Origin: Pseudoalteromonas galatheae
GTDB lineage: Bacteria; Pseudomonadota; Gammaproteobacteria; Enterobacterales; Alteromonadaceae
Assembly: GCF_005886105.2 (NCBI RefSeq)
Contig: NZ_PNCO02000002.1
Span: forward strand, 558,001 to 622,000
DNA length: 64,000 bases
Direction: 5' to 3'
Below the pieces are notes generated by a model, which was given only the letters and a program-made list of their open reading frames with translations, did no database searches and was not told the DNA's origin. Position numbers and translations under genes: made by a program. Numbering within the stretch: position 1 is the stretch's first letter; each line of letters opens with the position of its first letter. Shown here one piece after another: positions 18,754-27,448 of this stretch.

Positions 18754-18957
18754 ATGGCTAGACCAAGAAGACAAAGTGGTAAAAAAACACGGAAAGAGGA
18801 TTTTGAAGGTAAACTTGAATAAGTGGTAGGTGAATATCGTCAAGCAAAAGAAGTGCTTGATACTCTTGCGGAAGATTCAGTCGAATATAGCGAGCAGAAA
18901 GATAAGTGTGACAAGCTCTTTGCGCGTGCTGAACGTTTCATCAGTAGGCAGCCTTAA
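18754..18957 (+). pseudogene. Small ORF interrupted by one in-frame TAA
   Basis: Starting at ATG 18754 with AGAGAAG upstream, the frame reads MARPRRQSGKKTRKEDFEG, meets TAA at 18820-18822, then continues in the same frame for 44 more codons (VVGEYRQAKEVLDTLAED and onward to ERFISRQP) before a second TAA. The second part is protein-like. The simplest view is a 67-codon gene with one nonsense mutation. It is not a recognised family. Confidence 0.5.
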
Positions 18958-19091
18958 GACTGCATAAACTCCAGCATTAAAGTAAAAAAACAAGGCATGT
19001 AACCGCCTTTAACCCCGCTTTAAATTTGCTTTTCTGATTGCAAAGTTCAAGGAATGAACCAAAAGCTAATATAGAAAAGTCAGTGACTATC

Positions 19092-19309
19092 TTAACTGAA
19101 TTGAATTAATACGCAGACTCTATCCGTATATTTGTTCGCAAAATCCCTGAATTCTGCTAGATGACCGTTCAAAGCATCATAATCGGACCGATTTAATATA
19201 TTTTTAATATGTTTTGAGCTAAATGGGGTTACTTGTTTTAACAACTCATCAAGCTTTGTCTGAGATGTCAGTTCATATGAATAGTTACTGACGCTATAGT
19301 TTCTTGTTA
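19092..19309 (-). pseudogene. Open frame without a start codon downstream of the GNAT gene
   Basis: On the minus strand a frame of about 72 codons runs to TAA at 19092 and reads TSQTKLDELLKQVTPFSSKH through to a terminal VCVLIQFS. It has no ATG, GTG or TTG after the preceding stop and begins within the last codons of the acetyltransferase gene. The composition is protein-like, so it may be the tail of a gene whose front was replaced. Function unknown. Confidence 0.3.
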
Positions 19310-19822
19310 TGGTGGTGGTCTGTGGAGCGTATATTCAAAGAAAAGGACGTTGCTGTCGCCACCTATTTGCTCTTCAAAGCCTAATTTTTTTAGTAAATTA
19401 GACGATGCTGTATTTGAACTATCCACACCCCCAATGAGTTTCACCCAAGACTCTGACAATAAGGCCGCTTCGATGAAGCCTTTAAGTAATTCAGTTGCGA
19501 GCCCTTTCCCCCAGTACTTTTCAGCTATTAAATATCCGATATGAGCTTCTCGTTCATTTTCTACATATACGAATAAAAACCCAATTAGCTCCTGAGTTTC
19601 TGACCTTACTTGAAGTAAACGGCTATCCGATAACATTCTCTCGATCCAGATTTCAGCTGCTTGGATAGAGTTGATGTCATGAAAATAAGGAGGAAGGCTC
19701 TGGACTACTGAAGGAGTAAGTATCTTAGGGATTTGCTCAAGTAGTGATGTGCGAGCCGAAGAAGAGAAATCATCTTCAACTTCTGCTATGACTAATCTTG
19801 AAGTCTCAAATGAAGTTGACAT
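19307..19822 (-). CDS. GNAT family N-acetyltransferase
   Basis: Acetyl-CoA-dependent acetyltransferase of 171 residues. Seen are the N-terminal FETSRLVIAEV, the core strand AHIGYLIAEKYWGKGLATELL with the acetyl-CoA pyrophosphate loop (Y-W-G-K-G-L-A), and the C-terminal NTASSNLLKKLGFEE. It belongs to the Acetyltransf_3/RimJ-like group and its substrate is unknown. It lies alone on the minus strand between decayed small ORFs and a cupin fragment, in accessory DNA. Confidence 0.88.
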   Translation of the reverse strand: MSTSFETSRLVIAEVEDDFSSSARTSLLEQIPKILTPSVVQSLPPYFHDINSIQAAEIWIERMLSDSRLLQVRSETQELIGFLFVYVENEREAHIGYLIAEKYWGKGLATELLKGFIEAALLSESWVKLIGGVDSSNTASSNLLKKLGFEEQIGGDSNVLFFEYTLHRPPP

Positions 19823-19989
19823 CTCACCTTCCTGTTTCGCTAAAAATCATCACGAGTCTGTAGAGTTACTCGTTTTCAATATATTTTCCATTGTTGTGCC
19901 AACCTTAGCCGAGTTCTTTAGTTGATTCAATCATCTACTCTAAATGTCACCGTTATTATTCTGCTGTGAATTATGGATTCATATTAATA

Positions 19990-20130
19990 GGTATTTTATG
20001 TCGTACAATCTGGCGAGATGGAAATGACAACATACAATCTCGTCACCACAGCACGTGGCCACAGTGAAAATCATCTCGCCCCCCGAGGTGCTCAATGGCG
20101 CTTATGCGGGGATATCTACGACACCCGTGA
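19990..20130 (+). pseudogene. Degraded central fragment of the cupin gene
   Basis: Matches the middle of the cupin gene (original 14435-14585), including CAATCTGGCGA and GGAAATGACAAC, then drifts with indels before TCTACGACACCCG. Both ends are missing. It is a second, more diverged remnant than the one at 17779, indicating at least two duplication events or a transferred cluster that decayed. Confidence 0.75.
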
Positions 20131-20181
20131 TAATTTTCACAGAAATTTAAGCACAGATTTTCGGATAATTTATCCTTATGT

Positions 20182-20550
20182 TCACTTTGGTGAGTGCAGA
20201 CCCAAGCGATTGCCTTCTGTATCTAAAAATAACGCGAAAAAACCGCTTTCGTCAGCATGTGGGGTTTTGGGGGTCAGTATTTTCCCACCGCTTTCTTCTA
20301 CTTTTGATAGCACTTGCTGTAAGTCTTCACCCGCGTTTAAATACAGAGTGACGCCAGTGCTGGAAGGAGTGTAACCTTCGCCTTGAACAATCACACCTAT
20401 GGTAGATTGCCCTTCATACGGGAAGAGTGCCATTGTCATTTCAGGCATATCTATGGTTTCAATGGAGACCGCAAAAATGCGGCTGTAGAACTTTACGGCG
20501 CGGGTTAAGTCGGTTGCTGGAATTTCAAAAATTGATGCGAAGCTATGCAT
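20182..20550 (-). CDS. VOC family protein
   Basis: VOC protein of 122 residues: SIFEIPATDLTRAVKFYSRIF at the start and a C-terminal FFALFLDTEGNRLGLHSP typical of the glyoxalase/bleomycin-resistance group. The YdeI/PhnB-like middle (STGVTLYLNAGEDLQQVL) is present. The gene lies 139 bp downstream of the AraC regulator gene on the same strand and may be its target. The substrate is unknown. Confidence 0.9.
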   Translation of the reverse strand: MHSFASIFEIPATDLTRAVKFYSRIFAVSIETIDMPEMTMALFPYEGQSTIGVIVQGEGYTPSSTGVTLYLNAGEDLQQVLSKVEESGGKILTPKTPHADESGFFALFLDTEGNRLGLHSPK

Positions 20551-20689
20551 GTCGTTGTCCTTATTTTTTATTTAAGTTAGCCAGTACCTCGAGTGACTAG
20601 CGTTGTGTCTAGGTGCTCGTTTAGCTTAAACGATAGCAGGTTTAGGGTAGCTCTAGTGGATAATTATCAATTGTAAAAAAGCGACAGTG

Positions 20690-21502
20690 TTATTTATAGA
20701 AAAGTAGTGAAAGCGCCATGCTTTCGTCATTGAGAAAATCTCGCGGGTTTACCCCTGTGAGCGCTTTAAAGTCCTTAATAAAGTGAGATTGATCATAGTA
20801 ATTGCTTTTGTACGCGATGTTGGTGAGGTTGTCTTCACGATTTATGAGGAGTGTTAACGCGCTTTGCAAGCGCACAAGTTTACTTAAATGTTTTGGACTT
20901 ATGCCGACAAGGTCTAAAAACTTCCGCTCTAGTTGGCGTCTTTTGTTGGGATTTGATTTGGTGATTGCATTAATAGATATATCGCCATTTTGTGCAAAGA
21001 TAATATCTACCGTTGTTTTTACAATGTGCTCAATTGTCTGCGGGTCGCTCAGTTTATGAAGAAGGAAGGCCTCTAAAACCTCAATCCTTTGGCGTGTGTT
21101 TTGTGCTTGAATGATATCGCTTTCTAGCTTTGTGGCCTCATCGGGCTTAAATAATTCGTAAATCGAAGTTTCCTTATTTTTTAAGTTTTTTATCGGTTTC
21201 GAGATAAAGTGGGAAAAGGCATAAGGAAAGAAGCTAGCTGCAAAGGTGCGAACATCTCCAGTTGGTTGAATATAAAAAGGCGAAACCGTTTGTCCAAGTA
21301 CCATGGCGCGAGGTTGCAGTATGTAGTCATGCTCCGAAGTATAGCGCTTAATGTCATCAGCCAATATAAAGGCCAACTCAATACAGCCATCAGGAACAAT
21401 GCGTTGCTTTACAGCACTCTTATCCGCAGCAACTTCCAGTGTCCAAAAGCAATTGATAAATGAGGATAAATTTTCACTAGGTAAAAATTTTTTGTAATCC
21501 AT
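20690..21502 (-). CDS. AraC family transcriptional regulator
   Basis: DNA-binding regulator of 270 residues. The N-terminal half (about 5-120) matches the DUF6597-type sensor domain (FINCFWTLEV, IVPDGCIELAF). The C-terminal third carries two helix-turn-helix motifs of the AraC type, with the second as IAYKSNYYDQSHFIKDFKALTGVNP. The YDQSHF core is well conserved. The ligand is unknown. The adjacent VOC gene on the same strand is the most likely regulated partner. Confidence 0.92.
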   Translation of the reverse strand: MDYKKFLPSENLSSFINCFWTLEVAADKSAVKQRIVPDGCIELAFILADDIKRYTSEHDYILQPRAMVLGQTVSPFYIQPTGDVRTFAASFFPYAFSHFISKPIKNLKNKETSIYELFKPDEATKLESDIIQAQNTRQRIEVLEAFLLHKLSDPQTIEHIVKTTVDIIFAQNGDISINAITKSNPNKRRQLERKFLDLVGISPKHLSKLVRLQSALTLLINREDNLTNIAYKSNYYDQSHFIKDFKALTGVNPRDFLNDESMALSLLFYK

Positions 21503-21811
21503 AAAACCTCCGTATTTAGCTATGGACGGTTGAAAAATAGAGCAAATAAAAACAAAACTACATTAGACGCTGGTAAATTTAGCAACGTTTAATGGCCAGC
21601 TTTTTAGGTGCGCTTAACTTGTTCATTGCTTAACAACCGAAGTTTTACCACTGTTTGACATGCCACAAACAACAATCATGCTAATTATCTATCTTTTTTG
21701 AAAATGTATTTTAGCAAACTAATTTTTGATCAACGGGTTAGCAGTTTTGAGTCTAGTATCAAATTTACATTAAGGGAATAGTATGTAACTTTTACGAACA
21801 GTCCTTATGCG
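21503..21811. other. Intergenic region, nothing recognised
   Basis: This 309-bp stretch between the start of the AraC gene and the end of the LysR gene is AT-rich and shows no supported gene, repeat or clear hairpin. It must contain the AraC promoter. Confidence 0.5.
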
Positions 21812-22729
21812 TTATGGCACTTGGTCGGATGATGATTGTATCGCTGCCGTAATTTCCATTATTTGTTGACGCAACCAGTGTACACCTGGATCTGCCTCAG
21901 TACGAATATGATATGCCATACTAATTGGGGCTGGCGATACATTAAGCGGTAGAGGTTGGCTCACCAAACTTCCGGTAGCGATCTCTGAGTGTGCTACTAG
22001 ATAGGGCAGCACACAGAGTAGATCTGTTTGCTTAATCAAATCAATTGCAGCAGAAAAGCTATTGACTGTCACTGCAATACGCCGCTGTAGGTGATGTTTT
22101 GCTAATGCCGAGCAGACCACACTGCTCGTATCGCCGGATAGGGATACCATCAGATGATCTGAGTTCGAGAATAGCTTTAGAGACAGGGCTGATTGAGCAA
22201 GTGGGTGTTCCGGCCTCATCAGGCAAACAAAATGATTATCAAATAGGTGCTGGCGAATAATTTTGCGGTTCTGGTTTTCATAGTAGTCCACCACCAAGTC
22301 AACTTTAGCATCGAGCAACAGTGATTCCCCATTACCACGAAACGGCATTGCGTGCAGATTGATTTTCGGTGCCTGCTGCTCAATCCGTTGACGTAGTGGC
22401 AGCCAGAGTATACGGGTCATTCCGTCAGTCAATGCGATACGAAATGTGCGTTCGCTTCTAGTAGGAGCAAATTGTTGTTCGGAGGTCGCTTCGATTAAAG
22501 TCTGAATTGCCGGACGGACTTCTCGCCATAGTACTTCGGCTCTCGGTGTTGGTTTGATCCCTCGACCATCACGAACAAACAGAGGGTCTTTCCAGACATA
22601 GCGCATCCTTGAAAGAGCTTTTGACACTGATGGTTGGGTCAACGCTAGTCTATCTGCTGCAGCTGTAACCGATTGTTCAGCCATTATGGCGTCAAAAATT
22701 ACTAGCAGGTTGATATCAAGCTTAGCCAT
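21812..22729 (-). CDS. LysR family transcriptional regulator
   Basis: LysR-type regulator of 305 residues. The N-terminal winged helix is clear (LDINLLVIFDAIMAEQSVTA, then LTQPSVSKALSRMR) and resembles the NodD/LeuO/NahR branch. The C-terminal two-lobed effector domain follows (TFRIALTDGMTRILWLPLRQ). It is divergent from the quinone reductase gene with 195 bp between them, the usual layout for a regulator of the neighbouring gene. The effector is unknown, but a quinone or electrophile would suit the neighbour. Confidence 0.93.
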   Translation of the reverse strand: MAKLDINLLVIFDAIMAEQSVTAAADRLALTQPSVSKALSRMRYVWKDPLFVRDGRGIKPTPRAEVLWREVRPAIQTLIEATSEQQFAPTRSERTFRIALTDGMTRILWLPLRQRIEQQAPKINLHAMPFRGNGESLLLDAKVDLVVDYYENQNRKIIRQHLFDNHFVCLMRPEHPLAQSALSLKLFSNSDHLMVSLSGDTSSVVCSALAKHHLQRRIAVTVNSFSAAIDLIKQTDLLCVLPYLVAHSEIATGSLVSQPLPLNVSPAPISMAYHIRTEADPGVHWLRQQIMEITAAIQSSSDQVP

Positions 22730-22825
22730 TTTCCCTCATTTATTTTTCTTAGTGCAATTTCCATAACGAGTGTGATTTCGAGGTTTCGACACTCTGACCT
22801 TGATCTGTGAATACAACGTATAACT

Positions 22826-22842
22826 CATTCCTTTATGGAATG
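22826..22842. promoter_or_regulatory. Inverted repeat in the LysR/oxidoreductase intergenic region
   Basis: CATTCC and GGAATG are separated by TTTAT, giving a 17-bp dyad about 85 bp before the reductase start. LysR-type sites commonly have a T-N11-A dyad in this position, so this is a candidate binding site for the adjacent regulator. Confidence 0.5.
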
Positions 22843-22924
22843 ATATATATATCAATCATCAATTTTACGACATGACTTTATCAGAACATAATGGCGTAAG
22901 CCAAACTAAAATAGGAAAGAAAAG

Positions 22925-23848
22925 ATGAAAGCCATCGTCATTGAGCAATACGGACAAGCAGATCAACTTAATATTATCGAAATCAGCGCTCCGAAACCTG
23001 AAAATGGTCAGCTACGAGTTCAAGTTAAAGCCGCCAGTGTGAACCCTGTCGATACAATGATCCGAGCAGGGATGCTGGAAAACTTTTTTTCTTTGCCTCT
23101 TGTTGCAGGTTGGGATGTTGCTGGTGTGGTTCTAGAAACTGTGGGTGATAATCAAGGTTTTCAAGTGGGTGATGAAATAATGGCGATGATCCCAATTGGC
23201 CAACCAGGTGCTTATGCCGAGCAGGTAATCGTTGATAGCGCGTTAGTTGTGAAAAAGCCTGAAAATATCAGTTTTGAACAAGCCGCGGGGGTGCCGATGG
23301 TATCTCTGACAGCGTGGCAGGCAATTCACGACCTAGGTAAAGTTTCTTCTGGACAAACTGTGTTGGTTCATGGAGGGTCCAGTGCTGTCGGTGCTTTTGC
23401 AATACAATATGCCAAGCTGGCCGGAGCTTACGTTATCGCCACTGCTTCAGCTCCTAATCATGCGTATCTATATGAATTAGGTGTAGATCAGTGTATTGAT
23501 TATCGCAATGAGCAGTTTGAAGTAATCGTGCGCAATATCGATCTAGTGTTTGCTGCAATTGGAGAAGAAGGTTTATTGGAGCGTTCACTTAAGGTCATCA
23601 AACCTAAAGGTAAGCTAGTTTCTACGCTGAATGAAATTAAGCATGAGGTTGCTTTGTCTTATGGTGTTGAATTTCACCGAGTTTGGGTTGCCCCTGATCG
23701 CAGCAAGCTAGCGCATATTGCCAACTTACTTAGTGAGGGACAGATATGGGTAAAAATAGACTCTGTTTTTCCCTTTGAAGAAGTTGTGCAGGCTCATCAG
23801 CGAAGTGAATCTAAGCGTGCGGTGGGAAAAATTATTCTTACTATATAG
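22925..23848 (+). CDS. NADP-dependent zinc-free alcohol dehydrogenase/quinone reductase
   Basis: MDR-superfamily oxidoreductase of 307 residues, of the quinone oxidoreductase class without zinc ligands. The GroES-like N-terminal domain (VKAASVNPVDTMIRAGML, AGWDVAGVV) leads to a Rossmann domain with the nucleotide motif VLVHGGSSAVGAFAIQYAK. The C-terminus (KRAVGKIILTI) is typical. AGGAAAG precedes the ATG. It probably reduces quinones or enones with NADPH and is likely controlled by the divergent LysR protein. Confidence 0.92.
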   Translation: MKAIVIEQYGQADQLNIIEISAPKPENGQLRVQVKAASVNPVDTMIRAGMLENFFSLPLVAGWDVAGVVLETVGDNQGFQVGDEIMAMIPIGQPGAYAEQVIVDSALVVKKPENISFEQAAGVPMVSLTAWQAIHDLGKVSSGQTVLVHGGSSAVGAFAIQYAKLAGAYVIATASAPNHAYLYELGVDQCIDYRNEQFEVIVRNIDLVFAAIGEEGLLERSLKVIKPKGKLVSTLNEIKHEVALSYGVEFHRVWVAPDRSKLAHIANLLSEGQIWVKIDSVFPFEEVVQAHQRSESKRAVGKIILTI

Positions 23849-24133
23849 TGTCGCGGCGATTAGGTTATTTAGTCAAGTAACAGCTCTAAATGGACTGGGC
23901 TTGACTTGACCACTTAATCTAAAGGGTAACTACCTGAGTGATAATGAGTTATTTCCAATAGATGGCGGGGAAATTTAACCTAGCAATATTCGTATTCAGG
24001 CAAAGTTAATTACTATACTCTAGCCTAGCCTGTTTGCCGTTTATGCAATCAAAAGCGAGTTGCTTGCAAGGAGATCTCTGAAAGCTAAACCGCTTTGCGG
24101 CAATCACATAAAATAAATTGAAAGGAACAACGC

Positions 24134-24628
24134 ATGATAAGGATGATATTTGCAACTTTTCTATTGCTTTGGGGCACGCAGGTTAGCGCTCAAGAGCTTA
24201 TCTTATCGAAGGTCGTCAAGTTAAAGGTTGACTCACCAATCACTATTTCGCATGTGTCTGAAACGTTAGTGTTGGCGTTTAAAGACAGTAAACTGCTTCA
24301 CGAAACGCTAGATCCGCAAAAGTTTGTACCTGCTGTTGATTTATCTGGGCATGAACATCAATTTGTACGGAGTTTGTTTGAGGTCGATTCAAGAATGAAA
24401 TTGCCTGCTTGGCTCCAGGTACTTTCAGAAGAGGTCGCAAGCGCTTATAAAATACAGAATGTCCAACAAAAATCTATTCAAGAAATTACGATATTTAGTA
24501 ATTACAACAAAGAGGAAACACACGAGATAGTGTTTGTTCTTGAAGCGCAAGTAATTCATAAAATAGAGGTTTTTGGACAACAATTACAGTTTCAAAATGT
24601 GATAAATAACATAGCGACAAGGTTTTAG
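24134..24628 (+). CDS. Exported protein of unknown function
   Basis: Protein of 164 residues with a signal peptide (MIRMIFATFLLLWGTQVSAQE) and AAGGA seven bases before its ATG. The mature part has no recognised domain. It contains hydrophobic-alternating segments (EIVFVLEAQVIHKIEVFGQQ) that suggest beta structure. It is preceded and followed by about 200-300 bp of gene-free sequence, so it is probably monocistronic. No function is proposed. Confidence 0.75.
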   Translation: MIRMIFATFLLLWGTQVSAQELILSKVVKLKVDSPITISHVSETLVLAFKDSKLLHETLDPQKFVPAVDLSGHEHQFVRSLFEVDSRMKLPAWLQVLSEEVASAYKIQNVQQKSIQEITIFSNYNKEETHEIVFVLEAQVIHKIEVFGQQLQFQNVINNIATRF

Positions 24629-24842
24629 GGATCTAATAATCAAAGTTCTGTGCCGGAGATCCAATCACTGCTGCTCAGCACATTAAGTTACAGGCAGTCG
24701 ATTCGCTAAAACTATCTAAGGCTTTGCTGTTGATCCAATTAATCCAATCCAGTTTCAAACCTAATCACGCTTGACCTCAAGTTCACTTGAAGTAGTACAG
24801 TTACCTCTTATTAGCATGGCGCAATGGTAGGAGTGGTAACAC

Positions 24843-26261
24843 ATGTTAGAAGGTACAGTAAATACAGAGGATAAAACTGCTCTGGGGGCCGGACAAAAGC
24901 GAGTGTTGTTCAGCTTAGCTGTGGTACTCATTTTGCCAACGCTTGGCATGAGCAGTATCAATGTCTTATTGCCAACACTTGCGGAGGAATTTGGCGTGGG
25001 GCAGGCATTGGTGAATTGGGTCGTTGTGGCTTATTTGCTTTCGCTTACCGCGTTTATTCTTGGTGCTGGCGCTGTTGGAGATAGCGTAGGCCGAAAAAGG
25101 GCGCTGCGCATTGGAATCAGCGTCTTTTGTGTAGGCTCCATTGCCGCTGGGCTGAGCGTAAATCTTTGGATGCTGATTGCTGCTAGGCTGTTCCAAGGCA
25201 TTGGCGCTGCGCTGTTATTATCTCAAGTATTTGCACTGACAAGCGTTGTGATGCCAAAGCGTAAAGTTGGACTTGCAATGGGGCTACTCGGCACTACCGC
25301 TGCGATTGGCACGGCTTTGGGGCCATTGCTAAGTGGTGCAATGCTAGAGTGGTTATCATGGCAGTTCACTTTTTGGTTGATGATATTGCTCAGTGGTGCA
25401 GCTTACTTTTTAATAGCAAGATTTCTGCCTGATGATGTCGCAAATCCACCTGAGCTACAGCGTTTTGATGTTATTGGAAGCGCGTGGCTGTCGGTGTCAT
25501 GCCTATTTTATGTGTTGGCTATGCCATCGAGTAGTTCGTTTAGTCTTGTCTTGCATAGCGTATTTTTCTTCTTTTCTGTGGCTTTTATCTACTGTTTTGT
25601 ACAAAGCCAAAAGCGTGCTCAATTTCCACTTGTGAGTTTAGCTTTTCTGAAACACAAGCTACGCAATACCTCGTTAATCGTGAGCTTTATAGTTGACGCC
25701 ATCGCAATGTCGACATTAGTTGTCGGGCCTTTTTATCTCACTTATGCGTTAGGGCTGAGCCCGGTCACGGTTGGTCTTATTGTGTCTATTGGACCTTGTA
25801 TTGCTGCTGTCGCAGGTTATCCATCAGGCGAGGTGGTTGATCATTTTGGTATCGCGTTTGCTATGTTTTTGGGCTTGCTGATGATCCTCATTGGGGCAAT
25901 TAGCTTTGCAATCCTACCTTCATTATTTGGACTTTATGGCTATGTTGTGGCGTTATTTATGCTAACTCCCGGAAGGCAGTTGTTTCTAGCGGCTCACCAT
26001 ACCTTTGTGATGACGACTGTAGCCGAAAAAGAAAAGGGCATGGGAGCTGGACTCATTAATTTATGTAAAAACTTAGGACTAATGACTGGAGCTTCATTAC
26101 TTGGTGGTGTATTTAGCTTGTTGCTGCAGACAAAGAGTGCGGCAGTGGCAAGCTCTGCACAACTTAATATGGCATTTTCGCTGACCTTTTTACTCGCTGC
26201 ACTGTTTATTTTGGTTTCGCTCGTGGCCTTATTTGTGATTAGCCGAAAGCAAGCGTTTTGA
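24843..26261 (+). CDS. MFS drug/metabolite exporter (DHA2-like)
   Basis: Inner-membrane proton antiporter of 472 residues with about 14 hydrophobic segments, of the EmrB/QacA (DHA2) type. Diagnostic blocks are the first-helix SSINVLLPTLAEEFG, the loop 2-3 motif A (GDSVGRKRALRIG) and the antiporter motif C (GTTAAIGTALGPLLSG). TAGGAG lies upstream of the ATG. It has no membrane-fusion partner gene beside it, so a tripartite pump is not indicated. The substrate is unknown. Confidence 0.9.
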   Translation: MLEGTVNTEDKTALGAGQKRVLFSLAVVLILPTLGMSSINVLLPTLAEEFGVGQALVNWVVVAYLLSLTAFILGAGAVGDSVGRKRALRIGISVFCVGSIAAGLSVNLWMLIAARLFQGIGAALLLSQVFALTSVVMPKRKVGLAMGLLGTTAAIGTALGPLLSGAMLEWLSWQFTFWLMILLSGAAYFLIARFLPDDVANPPELQRFDVIGSAWLSVSCLFYVLAMPSSSSFSLVLHSVFFFFSVAFIYCFVQSQKRAQFPLVSLAFLKHKLRNTSLIVSFIVDAIAMSTLVVGPFYLTYALGLSPVTVGLIVSIGPCIAAVAGYPSGEVVDHFGIAFAMFLGLLMILIGAISFAILPSLFGLYGYVVALFMLTPGRQLFLAAHHTFVMTTVAEKEKGMGAGLINLCKNLGLMTGASLLGGVFSLLLQTKSAAVASSAQLNMAFSLTFLLAALFILVSLVALFVISRKQAF

Positions 26262-26281
26262 AAGCTATTTTTCATCTGACC

Positions 26282-26503
26282 CTAAGAAAACCAATGTAGC
26301 CCTAGTTCCCCAGTCTGTAATTGTAATAAGCTAGCTTTACCTATTTCCGTATCATGTAAGGAAAAGGCTTTGTTATTAGTTGCTTTAAGTGGGAAATCTC
26401 TCATCGAGCTAATATACAATTTCATCCCCAAGGTTGATTGGAAGAGCAACTCAATTGCTTTGAAATTACTTTGAGCGTTGCCTAAGACACACCTTGGTGT
26501 CAC
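26282..26503 (-). CDS. Possible small protein of unknown function (GTG start)
   Basis: A 73-residue frame (TPRCVLGNAQSNFKAIELLF through to ELGLHWFS) with GGGAG seven bases before a GTG start. The sequence looks protein-like, but no family is recognised and it could be chance. It is convergent with the MFS gene, 20 bp from its end. Confidence 0.35.
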   Translation of the reverse strand: MTPRCVLGNAQSNFKAIELLFQSTLGMKLYISSMRDFPLKATNNKAFSLHDTEIGKASLLQLQTGELGLHWFS

Positions 26504-26978
26504 ATTGTGACTCCCAGCTAATTACCGCTAGGGAAAAGGGTGATACCGAGCTCATGAAGGCCGCGCTAATACTCATAAGTCAAGTGGTGTTATTAATTCG
26601 AGAATTAGCGTTAAAAAAGCCTCCGATGCTTTATGAATATTTTATTGCAATCTCTTGTATTTACTGGAAGTTAGGGAAATATTTTTTTTTAAAATAGGGG
26701 GTTAAAAAAGGCGCTAAAAAAATATTGATACTTGTCATTAGCAAGTCATATTGATGATTAAAAATACATTGACTTAGGGCGGAATCCCTATATGATGTTC
26801 ATAGACAGAATTTGAGTCAGTGTTTTAAAATCTCCATTACGTTGTTGTATAAGTGTTTGCTTGTAGTAGTACCGTCCTGAAGTTTTATCCACTCTACAAA
26901 TTTAGGTCTATGCGCCCACATGGGCATAGCTCATCAATGCGCAGCATTGGTTTTTGTTTTTATATCAGGATTAGTATT
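26504..26978 (+). promoter_or_regulatory. Gene-free upstream region of the second cold-shock gene
   Basis: 475 bp without a supported gene. The last 150-200 bases probably include a long untranslated leader of the cspA type, ending in TCAGGATTAGTATT before the ATG. No promoter or cold box was fixed. Confidence 0.4.
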
Positions 26979-27188
26979 ATGTCTAACACTCTTACAGGTA
27001 CCGTTAAGTGGTTTAACGAGTCTAAAGGTTTTGGTTTCATCGCTCAAGAAAATGGCCCTGACGTGTTCGCACACTTCAGCGCAATCAAAGGTGACGGTTT
27101 CCGTACACTTGCTGAAGGCGAGAGAGTTGAATTCACAGTAACTGATGGCCAAAAAGGTCCTCAAGCTGAGAACATCGTTAAGCTTTAA
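26979..27188 (+). CDS. Cold-shock domain protein (CspA family)
   Basis: Nucleic-acid chaperone of 69 residues. RNP1 is KGFGFI and RNP2 is VFAHF. The start at 26979 ([20 protein letters not shown]) has AGGA eight bases upstream; an in-frame extension of 42 residues is not homologous to the family and is rejected. It is a more typical Csp than the one at 18202. A strong terminator follows 18 bases after the stop, so it is monocistronic. Confidence 0.96.
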   Translation: MSNTLTGTVKWFNESKGFGFIAQENGPDVFAHFSAIKGDGFRTLAEGERVEFTVTDGQKGPQAENIVKL

Positions 27189-27206
27189 TCGCTTAATAGA
27201 TGAAGA

Positions 27207-27233
27207 AAAAGCAAGCTAAGGCTTGCTTTTTTT
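27207..27233 (+). terminator. Rho-independent terminator of the csp gene
   Basis: AAAAGCAAGC and GCTTGCTTTT form a perfect 10-bp stem with a TAAG loop, followed by further T residues. Confidence 0.9.
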
Positions 27234-27251
27234 GTGTCTGTAATTTAATGG

Positions 27252-27448
27252 ATATCAACTTATACTCATCCGCTTAATGAAGTGATCTATTTTGAGACGG
27301 GAAAATCTTGTCGATAATACCGCTACCATATTCTGCTACTGCCAACGTATCCACGGTCATGTAGGCGATGTAAAAGTTTTGCTACTTATGCTCTAAATGA
27401 GAAATTTCTAATTCAGTTAGCATCAGATTTGCTCCCTCAAATTGGTAT
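27252..27448. mobile_element. MITE-like element, family B copy 3 (diverged, with nested insert)
   Basis: Diverged copy of the 37088 element in the same orientation. Shared blocks are TTAATGAAGTGATCTAT, TTTTGCTACTT, CTAAATGAGAAATTTCTAAT and CAAATTGGTAT. It carries an insert at about 27315-27368 that aligns with the module found in copy 1 and in family A copy 2. Its right terminus supplies the last codons (Ile-Pro-Ile) and stop of the gene at 27437-27880. Confidence 0.7.

Noticed and set aside
20018..20374. 118-residue plus-strand frame
   Set aside because: Its first part is the frame-damaged cupin remnant and the rest is antisense to the VOC gene.
26494..26697. 67-residue plus-strand frame after the MFS gene
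   Set aside because: It overlaps the start of a slightly better minus-strand candidate and has no ribosome site or recognisable sequence.
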